Source: Prochlorococcus marinus str. MIT 0912 | GTDB lineage: Bacteria > Cyanobacteriota > Cyanobacteriia > PCC-6307 > Cyanobiaceae | Direction: 5' to 3' | DNA: 64,000 bases | Assembly (NCBI RefSeq): GCF_027359595.1 | Contig: NZ_CP114783.1 | Coordinates: 186,001 to 250,000 of the forward strand | Part shown: piece after piece, positions 19,547-28,330 of the stretch | Numbering within the stretch: position 1 is the first letter of the stretch | Layout: each line of letters starts with the position of its first letter | Notes under the pieces: generated by a model | Told to the model about the DNA's origin: nothing | The model's database searches: none | The model's input: only the letters and a program-made list of their open reading frames with translations | Position numbers and translations under genes: made by a program

Positions 19547-20695
19547 CTAATTGAGCTTCTCTGATCTGATAAGTACTATTGGTGTTTGTTGGTTAGCATT
19601 ACCTGCTGGATTTGATTTTAAAGCCCTTTTAATCATTTCTGTATTATTAACATTATTTGTTGATAGAATTTTAACTCTTCCTAGATCATTTACATCTACA
19701 ACTGCCACATTAATATTTAGTTTTTTTGCGGCTTTAATACAAAAATTTTGAGTATCTTTAGGACCTAAAACTATACATTTATCATATGGTGGAGTCGTTC
19801 CAGTAATGTCATCAATTAATCTTGCTTGTTCACCTGCTAAACGATAAAACATACCTCTAACTCCAAAGAATTTAAATATTCCTCCAATAAACCATGAAAT
19901 TATTACGCGTGTTGGACCAGAAATATTTATTAGGGTTTGCATTCCAGAAGCAGTTGCTAAACTACTAGTTGGGTGAAATCCTTTGCAAATTAACCTTGAA
20001 ATTAGACTAGAATTAATGTTTCTATAATTTATATATCTTCCTTGCATCACTGCTAAGGGTGACTCTCCAATTGCAAGAATATCTGTAGAAATACAATTTA
20101 GTGGCATGTAGGATTTTAATATTTCAATAGGATCATCTAAGCTACCAAGAATATGAGTTCTAATTGGATCTATTGAAATAGTATTAGAAGAATCTGATTT
20201 GGATATATCTACAATGTTTGGTAATACAAAACCATCGAACTTTTTGAAAGAACCAAATGGTCCGTAATTTTCCCATTCTATATCTAGCCATAAACATTTA
20301 ACCTTATTTAGTGAGGTGTTTTTAATTTCAAATTCAATTTCAATTTCAACAAATGTCGACTTGTTTCCCTTTAAGATATAAGCAGCCCAGTAGTCATTTT
20401 TTTGTTCTTCTTCTGCATCTGGGTGAAGTGGTTTTATTTTTGTATAAAACCTTATTATCTCATTATTAGATATACCAATTAACTGAGGATTAACATTAAA
20501 AGAAGGAATCATTACTTCCATTCTTTTCTGTAAATTTTTAATTTCAACCAAAGTAATATATTTATGCTTAGAATTTAATATGATTCTTTTAAATTCTTTG
20601 GGTTTAATAACTAGTGGCGAAGTTTGTCTAAAATAATGCTTTATTTCAATCAATGAAAATAAGATTATTATGAGAAAAAGAGAGTTTAATAACAT
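19547..20695 (-). CDS. F420-0:gamma-glutamyl ligase-like membrane-anchored protein
   Basis: 382 residues. One N-terminal hydrophobic span (about 2-17) is followed by a roughly 120-residue beta-rich region, then a segment resembling the CofE ligase fold (IDPIRTHILGSLDDPIEIL, STDILAIGESPLAVMQGR, TGTTPPYDKCIVLGPKDT, VAVVDVNDLGRVKIL). Cyanobacterial homologues are generally labelled F420-0:gamma-glutamyl ligase. Prochlorococcus is not known to make F420, so the real substrate is probably different. Downstream of the thioredoxin-fold gene by 56 bases, same strand. Confidence 0.65.
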   Translation of the reverse strand: MLLNSLFLIIILFSLIEIKHYFRQTSPLVIKPKEFKRIILNSKHKYITLVEIKNLQKRMEVMIPSFNVNPQLIGISNNEIIRFYTKIKPLHPDAEEEQKNDYWAAYILKGNKSTFVEIEIEFEIKNTSLNKVKCLWLDIEWENYGPFGSFKKFDGFVLPNIVDISKSDSSNTISIDPIRTHILGSLDDPIEILKSYMPLNCISTDILAIGESPLAVMQGRYINYRNINSSLISRLICKGFHPTSSLATASGMQTLINISGPTRVIISWFIGGIFKFFGVRGMFYRLAGEQARLIDDITGTTPPYDKCIVLGPKDTQNFCIKAAKKLNINVAVVDVNDLGRVKILSTNNVNNTEMIKRALKSNPAGNANQQTPIVLIRSEKLN

Positions 20696-20751
20696 TCTTT
20701 AATGAAAATATTTGATAATTTAATTAAAATCTTTAATACTTTTTTACATTT

Positions 20752-21309
20752 TTAGCTGCCTCTAGGTTTAGTATAACCATCTTTAGAAGGCTCACTATTA
20801 TATTCGTTAAAACTTTTGACTGTTAGATCGAAATCAGGTTTATTTAGACCTGTTCCTTTGCTTATTGCATTATTAATTTCATCGAACGATACCTGCCCTT
20901 CTTCGTCTAAGAGAACATTACCTTTCCCGTCAAGGATCACTGTTTGAGGTATCTTCCCATGCCAGTAAAAGCCAGGATCTTTAAAAGTTTTCTGATCATT
21001 ATTATCTAATTCATCAATTGATAGAGGAATTAAATCAACAGATGAGCTCCACAATAACTTAATACCTGAAACTACAGGTGCGAATTGTTTACTAGTAGAA
21101 CTGTCGTCTAGATAGAAAACTAAAACACTTGTTCTTTCGTTTTTCAATGACTCTGATAATGTGCTAGGTGGTGGAACTAGTGATCCGTTACCAGCATAGA
21201 TTGGGTATATATTTCCATCATAACTATTAGTGTCCCTAGCAGAATAGGCTGGATTAACAAATACAAAAAAAAGTAAAAGTAGTGAGGAGAATATTCTTAA
21301 CAAAATCAA
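20752..21309 (-). CDS. thioredoxin-fold lumenal protein without CxxC (PSI accumulation factor-like)
   Basis: 185 residues with an N-terminal signal peptide (hydrophobic RIFSSLLLLFFVFVNP ending at AYS-A), so exported to the thylakoid lumen or periplasm. Residues about 60-150 look like a thioredoxin fold (TSVLVFYLDDSSTSKQFAPVV, VDLIPLSIDEL, GKIPQTVILDGKGNVLLDEEG with the cis-Pro PQT). The CxxC active site is replaced by DDSSTSK, so it cannot do thiol-disulfide exchange in the usual way. Similar cyanobacterial proteins are described as thylakoid photosystem I accumulation factors; this specific assignment is from memory and moderate. Confidence 0.7.
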   Translation of the reverse strand: MILLRIFSSLLLLFFVFVNPAYSARDTNSYDGNIYPIYAGNGSLVPPPSTLSESLKNERTSVLVFYLDDSSTSKQFAPVVSGIKLLWSSSVDLIPLSIDELDNNDQKTFKDPGFYWHGKIPQTVILDGKGNVLLDEEGQVSFDEINNAISKGTGLNKPDFDLTVKSFNEYNSEPSKDGYTKPRGS

Positions 21310-21377
21310 TGTAAAGTACTTATTTTTTAAATTCTAAAGTCCTAAAGCTAATCTAGCTATATTTATTAATAAATAAA

Positions 21378-23009
21378 TTACCCTTTGGATAGGTTTCTCC
21401 CCATACCCTGAGCAATGCCTCTACCAATTAATCCTATAGATCTTCCAACAACTTTTGTGAGGATTAGAACTATTAAATCACCTAAATATTGAATTATTGC
21501 CTGTATTTGTGGAGCCAAAGCATCTCTTAATTCTATTGTAAATGCTATTTGCCTTTGCGTCCAGTTTAATTTCCTTAATTCATCATCTCTAGTTTCAAGG
21601 ATGATAATCTTTTCTATTTTATTATTTTTGACTGTATAATATAATCTTTTGCTTTCGTACAATCTAATAGGCTTTTTTAATAGATTTTGTAATTGATTAT
21701 TTGTATTTATTTGATTTCTTTTACGTTCAAGTTCCCTTGTTGAAACTAATTCTTTATTCAGAAAGTATTTACGTAATTCTGGCCATTCTGAGCATGAAGA
21801 TATAATTTCTTCACAAATTATCTCAGCCGTCCTGAATATCCAATTCAGAACAAATGTTTCTAATTGAATAATAGATCGAGGGTCTTCAATTGATAAATAT
21901 TCTCCGTCGATGAGAATTGGTTTGTTATTTAATATTGGATCTATTATTAATGCAATTGGAGGTAGTTCATCATCAATTATTCCAAGTTCTGCATTTTGTA
22001 CTAGAAATTCTGAAATAAACACGTCAACACCATTCTTTTTTAGACGATCATATGAATCTATAAAATTGCGAAATGTATTAGCGCGTAATTCAGGAGTAAT
22101 TGATTCTAAAATTTCTTCGAATTCTTTTTCGCGATCATTTTTAGAATCTAGTTTATTGAGAATAATTGAAAATTCATGCAGAAGAGTTTTCAAGAGATTA
22201 GTTCTTTTGTTTTTATTCAATGAATAAAGAGCTGCTAGTTCGTCCGTAGAATTTGTTAGGTTGTCTTTAAGTCTCTCCTTTACCCTTTTATAAATTAGCT
22301 TCCATAACTCATTTGTTGAGGTGTTTCTTATTGTTATGTCAGTACTATATTTGTTAATTAGATTTATTTTTTCATCGCTATTATTTTTAATTGGAGACTC
22401 TATTAATACCTCTAGAGGTCCCCATAACCAGATGATTAATCTCTTTGCTATTAATAGTTCTCTTCTTCTACCTAATAATATGAAAAGATAAAATGAATTT
22501 ATTGATTTATTGCCTATCATGCGATCTATCGTGTGTAGATCTTTATTTATTTGTGATAAACCACTAGTTAATAACCAATGTCCTAATCCATATGAATTAG
22601 GAATTGAGTCAGCATTGTAATTTGTTTCATTATTAATTTTAAATACTCTGCCACCCTCAAGTAAAATATTGATTGTATCTCTTAAAATTTCAACAGTAGG
22701 ATCTTGAATAACTCCTTCACTACCAAAGGTCATCAAATCGGCAGAGGATAATTTAATGTTTTTTGGTATTACTATTAAAACTGGAGATTGATCCCATCTT
22801 TCTTTTAACTTAAGAATTTCTAGTTTGATTGAGTTTGAGAGCTCAACTTCTTCAAGGCAAAATAGAATAAGTTTAGGTAACCCATTTATATCTTTTTTGT
22901 CTAGGATTATTTCTAAATTATTATCCTGAGATGTTAGCTGCAAAGCCAATGATTCGCCAAGTAGTGCAGGCGCTATCATTAAAATTTGTTTTGCTCTTTC
23001 TTCGATCAA
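21378..23009 (-). CDS. DUF3685 (Ycf55-like) protein with degenerate receiver domain
   Basis: 543 residues. The first about 120 look like a response-regulator receiver: ILMIAPALLGESLALQL, then FGSEGVIQDPTVEILRDTINILLEGGRVF, but the phospho-acceptor Asp position reads LILFCLEE, with no Asp. The rest, about 150-543, fits DUF3685, a family of cyanobacteria and red-algal/plant plastids (Ycf55). A hydrophobic C-terminal stretch near 505-530 (IIQYLGDLIVLILTKVVG) may be membrane-associated. Function unknown. Lies between hisA and the thioredoxin-fold gene. Confidence 0.75.
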   Translation of the reverse strand: MIEERAKQILMIAPALLGESLALQLTSQDNNLEIILDKKDINGLPKLILFCLEEVELSNSIKLEILKLKERWDQSPVLIVIPKNIKLSSADLMTFGSEGVIQDPTVEILRDTINILLEGGRVFKINNETNYNADSIPNSYGLGHWLLTSGLSQINKDLHTIDRMIGNKSINSFYLFILLGRRRELLIAKRLIIWLWGPLEVLIESPIKNNSDEKINLINKYSTDITIRNTSTNELWKLIYKRVKERLKDNLTNSTDELAALYSLNKNKRTNLLKTLLHEFSIILNKLDSKNDREKEFEEILESITPELRANTFRNFIDSYDRLKKNGVDVFISEFLVQNAELGIIDDELPPIALIIDPILNNKPILIDGEYLSIEDPRSIIQLETFVLNWIFRTAEIICEEIISSCSEWPELRKYFLNKELVSTRELERKRNQINTNNQLQNLLKKPIRLYESKRLYYTVKNNKIEKIIILETRDDELRKLNWTQRQIAFTIELRDALAPQIQAIIQYLGDLIVLILTKVVGRSIGLIGRGIAQGMGRNLSKG

Positions 23010-23106
23010 GTTGAATTCTAGAACCTATCCTATTTAAGATAACTTGATTTAAAAATACTTCCAGCCCTGTTCCATAAATCTAAAAGACAAATTATATTTT
23101 TAAATG

Positions 23107-23880
23107 TTAGACATGAAATTTATCTTTCTCATTGAATGAATCTTGAATAAGAAGATTTTTAAGAGTTAATATCGCTTCTTTTAAATCTATTGAGCCGTCA
23201 TATAAGGCTCTCCCTACGATTATTCCTTTAATACCCTCATTCTCGAAATCAGCCAGGGAAATTAAATCAGCGATTGAACCTATCCCTCCTGATGCGATTA
23301 CTGGATTAATACTTATCTCAGCTATCTCTCTCAAGGCTTGAACATTTGGTCCTTTTAGAGTGCCATCAGTAGCAATGTCAGTTGAAATGATTGCGGCTAA
23401 TTCAAGATCGTTAAGTTGTTTTGCTAATTCAACAGAAGATATTTTGCTTTGTTTTAACCAACCTCGAGTGGCTACCATTCCCTCTTTAGCATCAATCCCA
23501 ACTGCAATTCTTTTTGGGTATTCTCTAGATAGATCTTTAACTAACTCTGGGTTCTCTATAGCAATTGTCCCTAAAATAATTCTATCTATTCCTATGCCGA
23601 ATAATTCTTTTGCACGATCTATGCTCCTAATTCCACCCCCAAGTTGAATAGGTATTGTTATGGATTTTTTTATTTCTTTTATTGTCAGATCATTTATGGG
23701 TTCACCAGTCTTAGCACCATCAAGATCTACAAGATGTATTCGTTTGGCTCCTTGGCTTTCCCAAGTCTGAGCTTGTTTTATTGGATCACTATTGAACTTA
23801 GTGACTTCATTGTAATTGCCTTGATTTAGTCGAACACATTTACCATTCAGTAGATCTATTGCAGGTATGATTTCCATCAA
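23107..23880 (-). CDS. hisA: ProFAR isomerase (HisA)
   Basis: Isomerises ProFAR to PRFAR in histidine synthesis. 257-residue TIM barrel with the N-terminal EIIPAIDLLNGKCVRLNQG bearing the catalytic Asp, LGGGIRSIDRAKELFGIGIDRIILGT, and AIISTDIATDGTLKGPN with the second Asp, plus IASGGIGSIADL phosphate binding. Two adjacent methionines leave the exact start open by one residue. Divergent from the CSP41-like gene with about 90 bases between. Confidence 0.97.
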   Translation of the reverse strand: MMEIIPAIDLLNGKCVRLNQGNYNEVTKFNSDPIKQAQTWESQGAKRIHLVDLDGAKTGEPINDLTIKEIKKSITIPIQLGGGIRSIDRAKELFGIGIDRIILGTIAIENPELVKDLSREYPKRIAVGIDAKEGMVATRGWLKQSKISSVELAKQLNDLELAAIISTDIATDGTLKGPNVQALREIAEISINPVIASGGIGSIADLISLADFENEGIKGIIVGRALYDGSIDLKEAILTLKNLLIQDSFNEKDKFHV

Positions 23881-23970
23881 GAAAATAATTATTACTATTC
23901 ATCTAACATCATTTAAGTAGCTCTGGGAGATTATCTATAGGCTTTAATATAATTTTTTTAATAAAGGATC

Positions 23971-24888
23971 TTGAAAGTTCTTTTTTACGGCGGAACAAGG
24001 TTTGTAGGAAAAGCCCTCGTCTCGAGATTGCTATCAAAAGGACATGAGATATATGTTTTTACACGTGGAAATTTACCAGTACCAAAAAATATTACGCACC
24101 TAAAAGGAGACAGGTCGAATGATGAGGATCTAAAACAACTATCTGATCATTCCTTTGATCTTATTGTTGATAGCTCTGGACGTAAATTGGAGGATACGAA
24201 AAGACTTCTTAAATTTTCAGGTCTTCCTGGTTATAGATTTATATATATAAGTTCTGCCGGCGTATATGAAAATACACAATTATTTCCTGTTAGTGAAGAT
24301 AGTCCAATAGATCTTGAAAGCCGTCATATAGGTAAAGCAAAAACTGAGTCTTGGCTTAAGGCCGAAGGCATTCCTTTTACGAGTTTTCGTCCTACATATA
24401 TTTATGGCCCAGGAAACTATAATCCTATTGAAAAATGGTTTTTTGATCGTATAACTAATGGCCGATCTATTCCTGTTCCTCTTGATGGTCAAACCATCAC
24501 GCAATTAGGACATGTTTCTGATTTGGCAGAGGCTATTTCAAAATCTCTTGAAACAGATAATGCAATTAATCAAATTTACAATTGTTCAGGTAGCAAAGCC
24601 GTAACATTTAAAGGTTTAATTGAAACAGCAATTATAGCAACTGGAAATAAAGTCATTGATTTTGATTTACGTTCTTTTGATCCTTCAAAACTTGATCCTA
24701 AGGCAAGAAAACTTTTCCCTTTAAGGTTAACTAATTTCTTTACTGACACCTCAAAAATAAAAAAAGATTTATCTTGGGAACCTAAATTCGATTTGTTAGA
24801 GGGGTTAATTGATAGCTATAAGAATGATTATCTATTAGCTAAGCATGAACAAGTTGATTTTAACTCTGATGATATTCTTTTTGATTGA
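23971..24888 (+). CDS. NAD-dependent epimerase/dehydratase, CSP41b-like
   Basis: 305-residue extended SDR protein beginning KVLFYGGTRFVGKALV, the G-G-T-R-F-V-G form characteristic of the chloroplast stem-loop binding protein CSP41 group. Further segments are YISSAGVYENT and TSFRPTYIYGPGNYNP. Plant CSP41b binds plastid RNA and stabilises transcripts; the cyanobacterial homologues have not been assigned a reaction. It uses a TTG start. Its end overlaps the convergent pgsA by 29 bases. Confidence 0.85.
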   Translation: MKVLFYGGTRFVGKALVSRLLSKGHEIYVFTRGNLPVPKNITHLKGDRSNDEDLKQLSDHSFDLIVDSSGRKLEDTKRLLKFSGLPGYRFIYISSAGVYENTQLFPVSEDSPIDLESRHIGKAKTESWLKAEGIPFTSFRPTYIYGPGNYNPIEKWFFDRITNGRSIPVPLDGQTITQLGHVSDLAEAISKSLETDNAINQIYNCSGSKAVTFKGLIETAIIATGNKVIDFDLRSFDPSKLDPKARKLFPLRLTNFFTDTSKIKKDLSWEPKFDLLEGLIDSYKNDYLLAKHEQVDFNSDDILFD

Positions 24889-25432
24889 ATACATATTTTA
24901 TAGCAGAACTTAAAGTAAGAAAAAATGCTATCCAGAATGAGAAATAACCTATTTTATTAATAATATAAATGGTATGAATTGTACCCCAACCTTTAGGCCA
25001 TAATAATAGAATTATACTGATAAATTGAAAAGTAGTTTTATATTTACCTTGAGTTGAAGCTGGACCACCTGAGGTTTTATCAGAACGCCAACTAGTTACT
25101 AATAGTTCTCTCGATATTATTAGCCAGATAGACCATAAGGGTACTAGATTCTCATGAATCAACCAAATCATTGGACCAATAAGTAGTATCTTATCTGCTA
25201 GAGGATCTAATTTCGCTCCAAAAACGGAGTTATGATCATATTTACGTGCAAAATAACCATCCAGAAAATCAGTAAGACCAGCTATTAGTATTAGAAAAAT
25301 AAAAATTTCATTATTACCATTCCTCAGAGAAATAATTATTGGTAATCCAAGTAATATCCTTGAAATTGTCAGTCCATTTATAATCCTAGGCCAACTAGTT
25401 GATTTTTTTGAATTGATACTTTTTTTGTTCAT
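24860..25432 (-). CDS. pgsA: CDP-diacylglycerol--glycerol-3-phosphate 3-phosphatidyltransferase
   Basis: Makes phosphatidylglycerophosphate, the precursor of phosphatidylglycerol, an essential thylakoid lipid. 190 residues with four or more membrane spans and the CDP-alcohol phosphotransferase signature D-G-x-x-A-R-x8-G-x3-D-x3-D, seen as DGYFARKYDHNSVFGAKLDPLAD around residues 60-82. Convergent 29-base overlap with the CSP41-like gene. Confidence 0.95.
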   Translation of the reverse strand: MNKKSINSKKSTSWPRIINGLTISRILLGLPIIISLRNGNNEIFIFLILIAGLTDFLDGYFARKYDHNSVFGAKLDPLADKILLIGPMIWLIHENLVPLWSIWLIISRELLVTSWRSDKTSGGPASTQGKYKTTFQFISIILLLWPKGWGTIHTIYIINKIGYFSFWIAFFLTLSSAIKYVFNQKEYHQS

Positions 25433-25529
25433 TTTATTTTGAGTTTTATGTTGTAAAGTTGTTTAAAATCCTAAAGTTTAGACGATATAGAACCTATTAT
25501 ATTATACTAAAAATTAATAGAGTTAAACC

Positions 25530-25610
25530 ATGACTGCATTTCTGATTTTTATGTTTTTCCTATCATTAGGAGCAATGGCATTTATTGTAAGAAAATTGGA
25601 TCAAGAATAA
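25530..25610 (+). CDS. 26-residue single-span membrane peptide
   Basis: ATG-started frame of 26 codons: residues 2-20 are hydrophobic and rich in Phe, Leu and Met (LIFMFFLSLGAMAFIV), followed by a charged tail RKLDQE. The size and plan resemble small photosystem or cytochrome b6f subunits (PetL, PsbT and similar), but I cannot match it to a known one. It lies in a 1-kb gap between divergently placed genes, preceded by A/T-rich promoter-like sequence. Confidence 0.45.
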   Translation: MTAFLIFMFFLSLGAMAFIVRKLDQE

Positions 25611-25692
25611 CTGAGATTTTTAATTGTAAATATAAAAATATGATGTAAAATTGTTTTTATAAATTTTCAATTATTTAGATCTTTTTAATTCA

Positions 25693-26240
25693 TTGAATGA
25701 ATTGAGTAAATATGATAATTCAACACCATCTTTAATAAGTTCCGTTGGCGATCTTTCTAAAGTTTCATTCAAATGCCCTTTAAATGATAAATCGAATAAT
25801 TTTGGAAAATAAATTAGAGATAACAAGTTTAAGCGTTACATAAGACTTAATGAGTCTCATATTCATATAAGTGTATCTGATGAAAATTGCATCGTTTTTG
25901 GAAGTCATCTTCTTCCTGGATCAATTGTTCTCAAATCATTAGATTTCTTTATTAGAGTAACTCCTGATCTTGTAAAGACATTAATAACAAGCTCAAATAA
26001 TAAGCCTTCAAGCGTTGATATTTATGTTCTTCCTAATTGTACTTGGTCAAAAAGAGCAATTAAGCTTCTTGAAACAGCTCATATAAATATAATTTTCATG
26101 TAATTACAAATGATGATGAATTTAAAAGAATCAGTAATCAAACTTTTATTTCTACTTTTCCACAAATATATATAAACAGTCGATTTATTGGTGGTTATAA
26201 TGAGCTTTCAAATTTATCTGTTAAAGGTGGTCTGCTTTAA
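25693..26240 (+). pseudogene. broken glutaredoxin-domain gene
   Basis: One frame runs from TTG 25693 but has a TAA at 25810-25812, then reads on without a standard start to a TAA at 26101-26103. Its end, from about 26011, is the first half of a glutaredoxin: DIYVLPNCTWSKRAIKLLETAHINIIF. The second half continues in the next frame, from about 26101: VITNDDEFKRISNQTFISTFPQIYINSRFIGGYNEL, ending at 26240. Adding one T in the TTTT run near 26094-26097 restores the family pattern HVITNDDEF. So there is a one-base deletion plus an upstream in-frame stop. The active site reads CTWS (monothiol-like). The part before the glutaredoxin domain is unrecognised. Confidence 0.75.
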
Positions 26241-26461
26241 CTTATTTATTAATTGTTTATTCTAAATAATTAGGTTAAGGGTTAATTATTAAGTAATTTA
26301 AATATTTTAAAACCTTTTTCAATATTTAATAAAATATCAATGAAAGTTTCATTATTAATAAATATTATATATATGTTCAAATAGGATGTTTTTTTTTGCA
26401 CATATTTATAGATTTATTAATTATTTTTATTAGATTTATTATTTATAGAAAAATATAATTT
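26241..26461. other. AT-rich gap, nothing recognised
   Basis: Very AT-rich stretch between the broken glutaredoxin gene and the GNAT gene. No open frame of useful size or hairpin seen; presumably holds the promoter of the GNAT gene. Confidence 0.6.
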
Positions 26462-27349
26462 ATGGATAATCTTTTATCTATTAAACCTCTATCTGATGAA
26501 GATATCGATTTTGTTACTGAAATATCTAGAAAAGAAGGTTTTGCTCCAGGTGTTGGTGATTTAGGGATATATCAAAATACAGATAGACAAGGACTTTGGG
26601 TGGGTTGGTTTAATGACAATCCCATTGGTTGCATAGCAGGTGTTCGTTACAATAAATATTACGGATTTCTTGGATTGTTTTTAGTAATTGAGAAGTATAG
26701 AGGTAGAGGTTTTGGTCTTCAGCTTTGGAAAAAGGCTTTAAGTCATTTAAGCGATTTACCATGTGTTGGTCTAGAGGCCGCTCCAGAGAGAATTACTGAT
26801 TACTCAAAATGGGGCTTTACGATTTCTTCGAAAACAACTAGATGGCAATGGTTGGGTGATGGGAAATTACTTGAGGAAAACTCTAAGAATGATGATTTAG
26901 ATGATTTCAGATTTGTTGAAGGCTCCTCAATACCTCAAGATGCAGTAAAAAGATTTGATGAAAAGAGAGAAACAACGCCTAGACCTCATTTTTTATCTGA
27001 TTGGCTGAATCATCCAGCTGGAAAGGTAATCGCAGTTATTGATAATGAAAACCGATGTCATGGCTTTGGGCGAATAAGACCATGTCTTTTACAAAACGGA
27101 GATGGATGGAGAATTGGTCCTTTAATGGCTGATACTCAAAAGCTTTTAACAATTTTGTTGAAGAAATTAATTGAGAGCCATCCTGGATTGATAATTATTG
27201 ATGCTCCTGGTCTCAATAAGACGGCTTCTGAAGTTTTTACAAATCTAGGTTTCAAATCTGAATCTGAAACTTTCAGGATGTATCGAGGTTCACAACCACC
27301 GGTTTCTATGAATGATGTATATGGTTTGGCTTGCTTAGAGTTGGGTTAG
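26462..27349 (+). CDS. GNAT N-acetyltransferase with second C-terminal GNAT-like domain
   Basis: 295 residues. The first domain has the acetyl-CoA pyrophosphate loop in IEKYRGRGFGLQLWKKAL (R-G-R-G-F-G) after GFLGLFLV. The second half (about 160-295) resembles the DUF1248/YitI-type second GNAT domain: HGFGRIRPC, DGWRIGPLMADT and LIIIDAPGLNKTASEVFTNLGF. The acceptor substrate is unknown. It stands alone after an AT-rich gap. Confidence 0.88.
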   Translation: MDNLLSIKPLSDEDIDFVTEISRKEGFAPGVGDLGIYQNTDRQGLWVGWFNDNPIGCIAGVRYNKYYGFLGLFLVIEKYRGRGFGLQLWKKALSHLSDLPCVGLEAAPERITDYSKWGFTISSKTTRWQWLGDGKLLEENSKNDDLDDFRFVEGSSIPQDAVKRFDEKRETTPRPHFLSDWLNHPAGKVIAVIDNENRCHGFGRIRPCLLQNGDGWRIGPLMADTQKLLTILLKKLIESHPGLIIIDAPGLNKTASEVFTNLGFKSESETFRMYRGSQPPVSMNDVYGLACLELG

Positions 27350-27359
27350 GACAATTTTT

Positions 27360-27563
27360 CTAACCATTGGAATTTGATTTTCCTCTGTGAATTTTTTTTT
27401 CTTCATTCAATTGAGTTTCTAATTGATCAATAAGTGCAGTAACTAATGATTGGAATTCTGGTTGGCATCCCCTGAATGCAGCTTTATGTCTTATTGATTC
27501 ATTCCTTGTTCTTAGATCAGTAAGCATCAGCTGCAACGCGTCAATTTTAGCGTTGGTATTCAT
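27360..27563 (-). CDS. small conserved hypothetical protein
   Basis: 67 residues, soluble, mostly helical, with one Cys (FRGCQPEFQSL) and a basic C-terminal tail. The plan looks like the small helical proteins conserved in marine cyanobacteria, but I know no function. It lies 21 bases beyond the SDR gene on the same strand, so probably co-transcribed with it. Confidence 0.65.
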   Translation of the reverse strand: MNTNAKIDALQLMLTDLRTRNESIRHKAAFRGCQPEFQSLVTALIDQLETQLNEEKKIHRGKSNSNG

Positions 27564-27584
27564 AATGTATTTAAGTTTTTATAG

Positions 27585-28253
27585 TCAGATACTAAACGCC
27601 TTTATTGCCTTACTCATATTTGTTTTAGGATTCTCTTCGCTACTAGTAATCTCGACGATTTTTTTGATCGAGTCTTTTGTTTTTAAAGCTTCTATGCAGG
27701 CCTTTGCAACAAGTCTTCTCGGGATTGAGCCTTCTTCTTGAGTTTTTTGACCAGAAAACAAAATGTTCTGATTTTTTAAATTAGTTTCATTCTCATTCAA
27801 TCCTCCAGGACGTATGACTGTCCAATCTAGACCACTTTTTTGCAGTGATTTCTCACCTAATCTTTTCCATATAAGAATGAGACCAAATAAATTTAGAGGG
27901 TGTATCAATTTCCCTGCACAAAGTGAACTAACAAGAACAACCCTTTTCAGCTTTTGTCTCTTACAGCTTTCAATTTGTTTTTTGATATTTAAATAATCAA
28001 CTTTAGCTGGACCAGTTAAATCGATAGATGGCCTCGCACCTGTTGCTATAACTAGGCTCTCACAACCTTGTAATGCATAATCAAGTGTGGTTCCATTAGT
28101 GTTTGACAAAACGTATCTTTCACAACTTTTTATCGATTCAGGAATTTCAGACTGTGATCTAACTATTAATCTCACCTCATATCCAGCTGATATTGCTTCT
28201 TCTGCGACTCGAAAACCCGTTTTCCCCGAAGCTCCTGTTATCGCTAATTTCAT
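27585..28253 (-). CDS. NAD(P)-binding atypical SDR (Ycf39/NmrA-like)
   Basis: 222 residues from the ATG at 28253, chosen because it places the Rossmann motif LAITGASGKTGFRVAEEA at the N terminus; a frame extends 11 codons upstream. Other features are LVIATGARP, VVLVSSLCAG and LDWTVIRPGGLNE, typical of atypical SDRs lacking the YxxxK dyad that bind NAD(P) as sensors or assembly factors. Substrate unknown. Divergent from nothing; the nth gene lies upstream on the same strand. Confidence 0.85.
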   Translation of the reverse strand: MKLAITGASGKTGFRVAEEAISAGYEVRLIVRSQSEIPESIKSCERYVLSNTNGTTLDYALQGCESLVIATGARPSIDLTGPAKVDYLNIKKQIESCKRQKLKRVVLVSSLCAGKLIHPLNLFGLILIWKRLGEKSLQKSGLDWTVIRPGGLNENETNLKNQNILFSGQKTQEEGSIPRRLVAKACIEALKTKDSIKKIVEITSSEENPKTNMSKAIKAFSI

Positions 28254-28330
28254 TAGATTAATGTTCCTTTTATATGTTTCTAGCAAGAAATAGTCCTTTT
28301 TGTTGAGATAATAAAATTATTAGATAATTA

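Noticed and set aside
26241-26461. Extra gene between the broken glutaredoxin and GNAT genes
   Set aside because: No frame with sensible start and composition, only AT-rich sequence.
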